This document shows positions 61,055 to 64,000 of a DNA stretch of 64,000 nucleotides, one piece after another; position 1 is the first letter of the stretch, and the number at the start of each line of letters is the position of its first letter. The stretch covers positions 97,141,353 through 97,205,352 of the forward strand of contig OY744535.1 of NCBI GenBank assembly GCA_963556195.1, in the 5' to 3' direction. Origin of the DNA: Sepiola atlantica. Taxonomy: Eukaryota; Mollusca; Cephalopoda; Sepiida; Sepiolidae. Both the position numbers and the translations under genes were made by a program. Under the pieces are notes generated by a model. That model was not told the DNA's origin and made no database searches. It worked only from the letters and a program-made list of their open reading frames with translations.

Positions 61055-61285
61055 GTTAGGTTGTCCTAACAAACCAGATGGACCAAAGATAGCAGAGTTA
61101 TCTCCCTTGGAAAAAGGAGAGCCGACGCCATGACAATTAAAAAGTAAACACAACTGCCTCACCATCAGACTTTATGCAAAACGGTGTTTTGTTAAATAGA
61201 TTTGTTAAGGATTCTACTTCGTCCTTTGATCATTTTTCGGTTGTTATTAAACCGATAACAACGTCTAAACATCAGACTAACATTT
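61055..61285. mobile_element. 231-bp SINE/MITE-like insertion with 7-bp target duplication
   Basis: Flanked by ACATTAT at 61048-61054 and 61286-61292. The homologous position in unit D (about 61563-61575) lacks it. Starts with the palindrome GTTAGGTTGTCCTAAC and contains GAGTTATCTCCCTTGG, a motif I associate with molluscan repeats. Confidence 0.7.
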
Positions 61286-61292
61286 ACATTAT

Positions 61293-61507
61293 TTAAAAGA
61301 AATTAATTTATTCAGGAAAAATACATTTCTTTATCTTTCGTCAAAATGTAAAAATTGAATTATTTTTACACTAACCAGGGGAAGTAAGTTTTATTTATAG
61401 AAACAAAATTTTATTTATAGAAACAAAATTTTATTTATATCTTCATCAATCCTTATCTGAAAAATTATAGAAAACAGTTTTATTTACAGAAACAAATTTT
61501 ATATTTC
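61293..61507. repeat. Intron segment duplicated between tail-exon units (copy 1)
   Basis: ACACTA(A/C)CCAGGGGAAGTAAG, ATCTTCATCAATCCTTATC and AAAACAGTTTTATTTACAGA occur here and at 61577-61805, so exon and intron were copied together. Confidence 0.85.
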
Positions 61508-61510
61508 TAC

Positions 61511-61546
61511 CTTTTTGTAGCGCCTCTAAATATCCATGAGCATCTT
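61511..61546 (-). CDS. Tail exon D (opposite strand), shortened
   Basis: Acceptor TTCTTGATTTTAG, donor GTAGAAAT, 36 nt, phase 1-1, reading (E)DAHGYLEALQK. Relative to exon C it lacks 15 nt in the middle, an in-frame deletion that keeps one tyrosine. Confidence 0.68.
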
Positions 61547-61807
61547 CTAAAATCAAGAAAAAAATGAAATTATTTATCAGAAATTAATTTTTTTAGTAAA
61601 AATACATTTCTTTATCATTCGTCAAAATGTAAAAATTGAATTATTTTTACACTACCCAGGGGAAGTAAGTTTTATTTATAGAAAAAAAAATTTATTTATA
61701 GAAACAAAATTTTATTTATTGAAACAATTTTATTTATATCTTCATCAATCCTTATCCGAAAAATTATAGAAAACAGTTTTATTTACAGAAACAAATTTTA
61801 TTTCTAC

Positions 61808-61852
61808 CTTTTTGTTGCATCTCGAGACTGTCATAAGTAGTGTCATAAATAT
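61808..61852 (-). CDS. Tail exon E (opposite strand): TTYDSL motif
   Basis: Acceptor TTTTTGTTTTCAG, donor GTAGAAAT, 45 nt, phase 1-1, reading (D)IYDTTYDSLEMQQK. Two tyrosines. TTYDSL resembles the TxYxx(V/I) switch-type and YxxL motifs. The most 5' tail exon on this strand within the window; the transmembrane exon should lie beyond it. Confidence 0.68.
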
Positions 61853-61859
61853 CTGAAAA

Positions 61860-62219
61860 CAAAAAAAAATGGCATTATTTATGAGAAATGATTTTATTTA
61901 GGAACAACATTTTTTTAAATTTTTCATCAAAATGTCACTAAAAATAAATAACAAAATTAATATATTAAGTTCAATGGCTTTAAATTGAAAACTATATTTA
62001 AGTGTGTTTTATTGATGTCAAGAACAAAAAGATGAAATACTTAAAAACGTTTAAAAGCAATGATTATTTCAATCTTAGAAACAAGAAATGGAATTTTTAT
62101 AAACTCATGATATTGTTGAGACATTTTCTCGGCCGTTGGGAGAAAATAGTTCTTAATAACAGGTACAACTGTATTATAATATAAATTCCTTTATTTATAC
62201 AAACATAAACAGGAATTTA

Positions 62220-62256
<37 letters not shown>

Positions 62257-62607
62257 ATTAGAAATTTAAACACATTGAGGATATTTTAAGTAGGATGCTT
62301 CCCTTAAAGTAAATGTGTTATTGTGGTGACTGCAATGATTCTAGCTAAGATGACCAATTAAAATAAACAAACAATGACCAACTACTCCATTTTCGCCACA
62401 AATTTTGATGGTCTTGTGAGAAAGAAAGGGAGAGAGTGACAGGAGGGAGTGTGATAGACACGCTAAAAAATAAGGACTCGGTGGGGCTTAAATAACATAT
62501 AATAAGATTGACTGCGGGACACTTTGGTGACCATCTTATCAATTGGAAATGTGATCGTGTTGGGCTTCACACTCACTGTATCTTAACCGCCTTCAGATTT
62601 TTATCTG
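61860..62607. other. Sequence upstream of tail exon E, no further exon seen
   Basis: 61860-62030 matches the intron upstream of exon B (56530-56700). Beyond that there is (AT)n at 62225-62250 and unrecognised sequence. I looked for a - strand transmembrane exon and did not find one. Confidence 0.5.
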
Positions 62608-64000
62608 TGGAGTTCTCTCAAAGATGATGTCTATCAAAATAATCTGCAGACGTTTCTTGAACTGAAGAGAACCATCAAGCACAAATCAGGACAGTGCCGA
62701 TAAAGGGTTCTCTCAAAGATGATGTCTATCAAAATAATCTGCTGACGTTTCTTGAACTGAAGAGAACCATCAAGCACAAATCAGGACAGTGCCGATAAAG
62801 GGTTCTCTCAAAGATGATGTCTATCAAAATAATCTCCAGATGTTTCTTGAACTGAAGAGGACCATCAAGCACAAATCAGGACAGTGCCGATAAAGGATTC
62901 TCTCAAAAATGATGTCTATCAAAATAATCTGCAGACGTTTCTTGAACTGAAGAGAACCATCAAGCACAAATCAGGACAGTGCCGATAAAGGGTTCTCTCA
63001 AAGATGATGTCTATCAAAATAATCTGCAGACGTTTCTTGAACTGAAGAGAACCATCAAGCACAAATCAGGACAGTGCCGATAAAGGGTTCTCTCAAAGAT
63101 GATGTCTATCAAAATAATCTGCAGACGTTTCTTGAACTGAAGAGAACCATCAAGCACAAATCAGGACAGTGCCGATAAAGGGTTCTCTCAAAGATGATGT
63201 CTATCAAAATAATCTCCAGATGTTTCTTGAACTAAAAAGAACCATCAAGCACAAATCAGGACAGTGCCGATAAAGGGTTCTCTCAAAGATGATGTCTATC
63301 AAAATAATCTGCAGACGTTTCTTGAACTGAAGAGAACCATCAAGCACAAATCAGGACAGTGCCGATAAAGGGTTCTCTCAAAGATGATGTCTATCAAAAT
63401 AATCTGCTGACGTTTCTTGAACTGAAGAGAACCATCAAGCACAAATCAAGACAGTGCCGATAAAGGGTTCTCTCAAAGATGATGTCTATCAAAATAATCT
63501 GCAGACGTTTCTTGAACTGAAGAGGACCATCAAGTACAAATCAGGACAGTGCCGATAAAGGGTTCTCTCAAAGATGATGTCTATCAAAATAATCTGCTGA
63601 CGTTTCTTGAACTGAAGAGAACCATCAAGCACAAATCAGGACAGTGCCGATAAAGGGTTCTCTCAAAGATGATGTCTATCCAAATAATCTCCAGATGTTT
63701 CTTGAACTGAAGAGGACCATCAAGCACAAATCAGGACAGTGCCGATAAAGGATTCTCTCAAAAATGATGTCTATCAAAATAATCTGCAGACGTTTCTTGA
63801 ACTGAAGAGAACCATCAAGCACAAATCAGGACAGTGCCGATAAAGGGTTCTCTCAAAGATGATGTCTATCAAAATAATCTGCAGACGTTTCTTGAACTGA
63901 AGAGAACCATCAAGCACAAATCAGGACAGTGCCGATAAAGGGTTCTCTCAAAGATGATGTCTATCAAAATAATCTGCAGACGTTTCTTGAACTGAAGAGA
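62608..64000. repeat. 95-bp satellite, ~14.5 copies, cut by the window end
   Basis: Units GGTTCTCTCAAAGATGATGT to ACAGTGCCGATAAAG. Variants are CTGCAGACG/CTCCAGATG/CTGCTGACG. The block with CTCCAGATG plus GAGGACC recurs, for example near 62835 and 63690. Confidence 0.96.

Overview
This window is eukaryotic, from an invertebrate animal. Telomere-type TTAGGG/CCCTAA repeats occur throughout, a split gene has GT-AG introns, and LTR, LINE, Penelope-like and SINE-like debris is abundant. A mollusc is my best guess: a GTTATCTCCCTTG-type motif that I recall as common in molluscan repeats occurs at 61098-61110, with related AAGGGAGAT forms near 37190 and 37248. The species cannot be named from the sequence. 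No bacterial features are present.

Layout. 1-4170 is degenerate telomeric G-strand with a ~2.88 kb higher-order duplication. 5477-13022 is a 64-bp satellite of about 118 copies. 13380-17000 is a broken Gypsy pol remnant followed by a 58-bp minisatellite. 17880-21230 is telomere-seeded minisatellites. 21950-29694 is a satellite built on an ACCCATTTCCTGT core, interrupted by a young Ty3/Gypsy element (22623-26620) with 188-bp LTRs, one LTR mismatch and a CATTT target duplication; it has lost most of gag. 29695-36600 has LINE ends, microsatellites and no gene I can support.

The main gene is on the + strand, 36724-56864. Eight coding exons, all joined in phase 1, encode a signal peptide, five Ig-like domains (one per exon), one transmembrane helix and a short tyrosine-containing tail (569 codons). 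Exon 4 has an in-frame TAG where the conserved Ig tryptophan belongs. Exon 5 begins with a 54-bp duplication that copies its own splice acceptor. The introns are full of minisatellites, telomeric repeats, Penelope-like, LINE and Copia remnants.

On the - strand, 61852 down to 55765, five small homologous exons (36-51 nt, all phase 1-1, each with acceptor and donor) encode a tyrosine-motif cytoplasmic tail that includes an ITIM-type ITYENL. The last one carries a stop. No transmembrane or Ig exon on this strand lies inside the window. They are therefore either the 3' end of a second, convergent receptor gene starting beyond 64000, or the tail module of the + gene flipped by an inversion. Together the two sets look like a recombining Ig-receptor locus with candidate immune or recognition roles. 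Function is inferred from architecture only. 62608-64000 is a 95-bp satellite running off the window.
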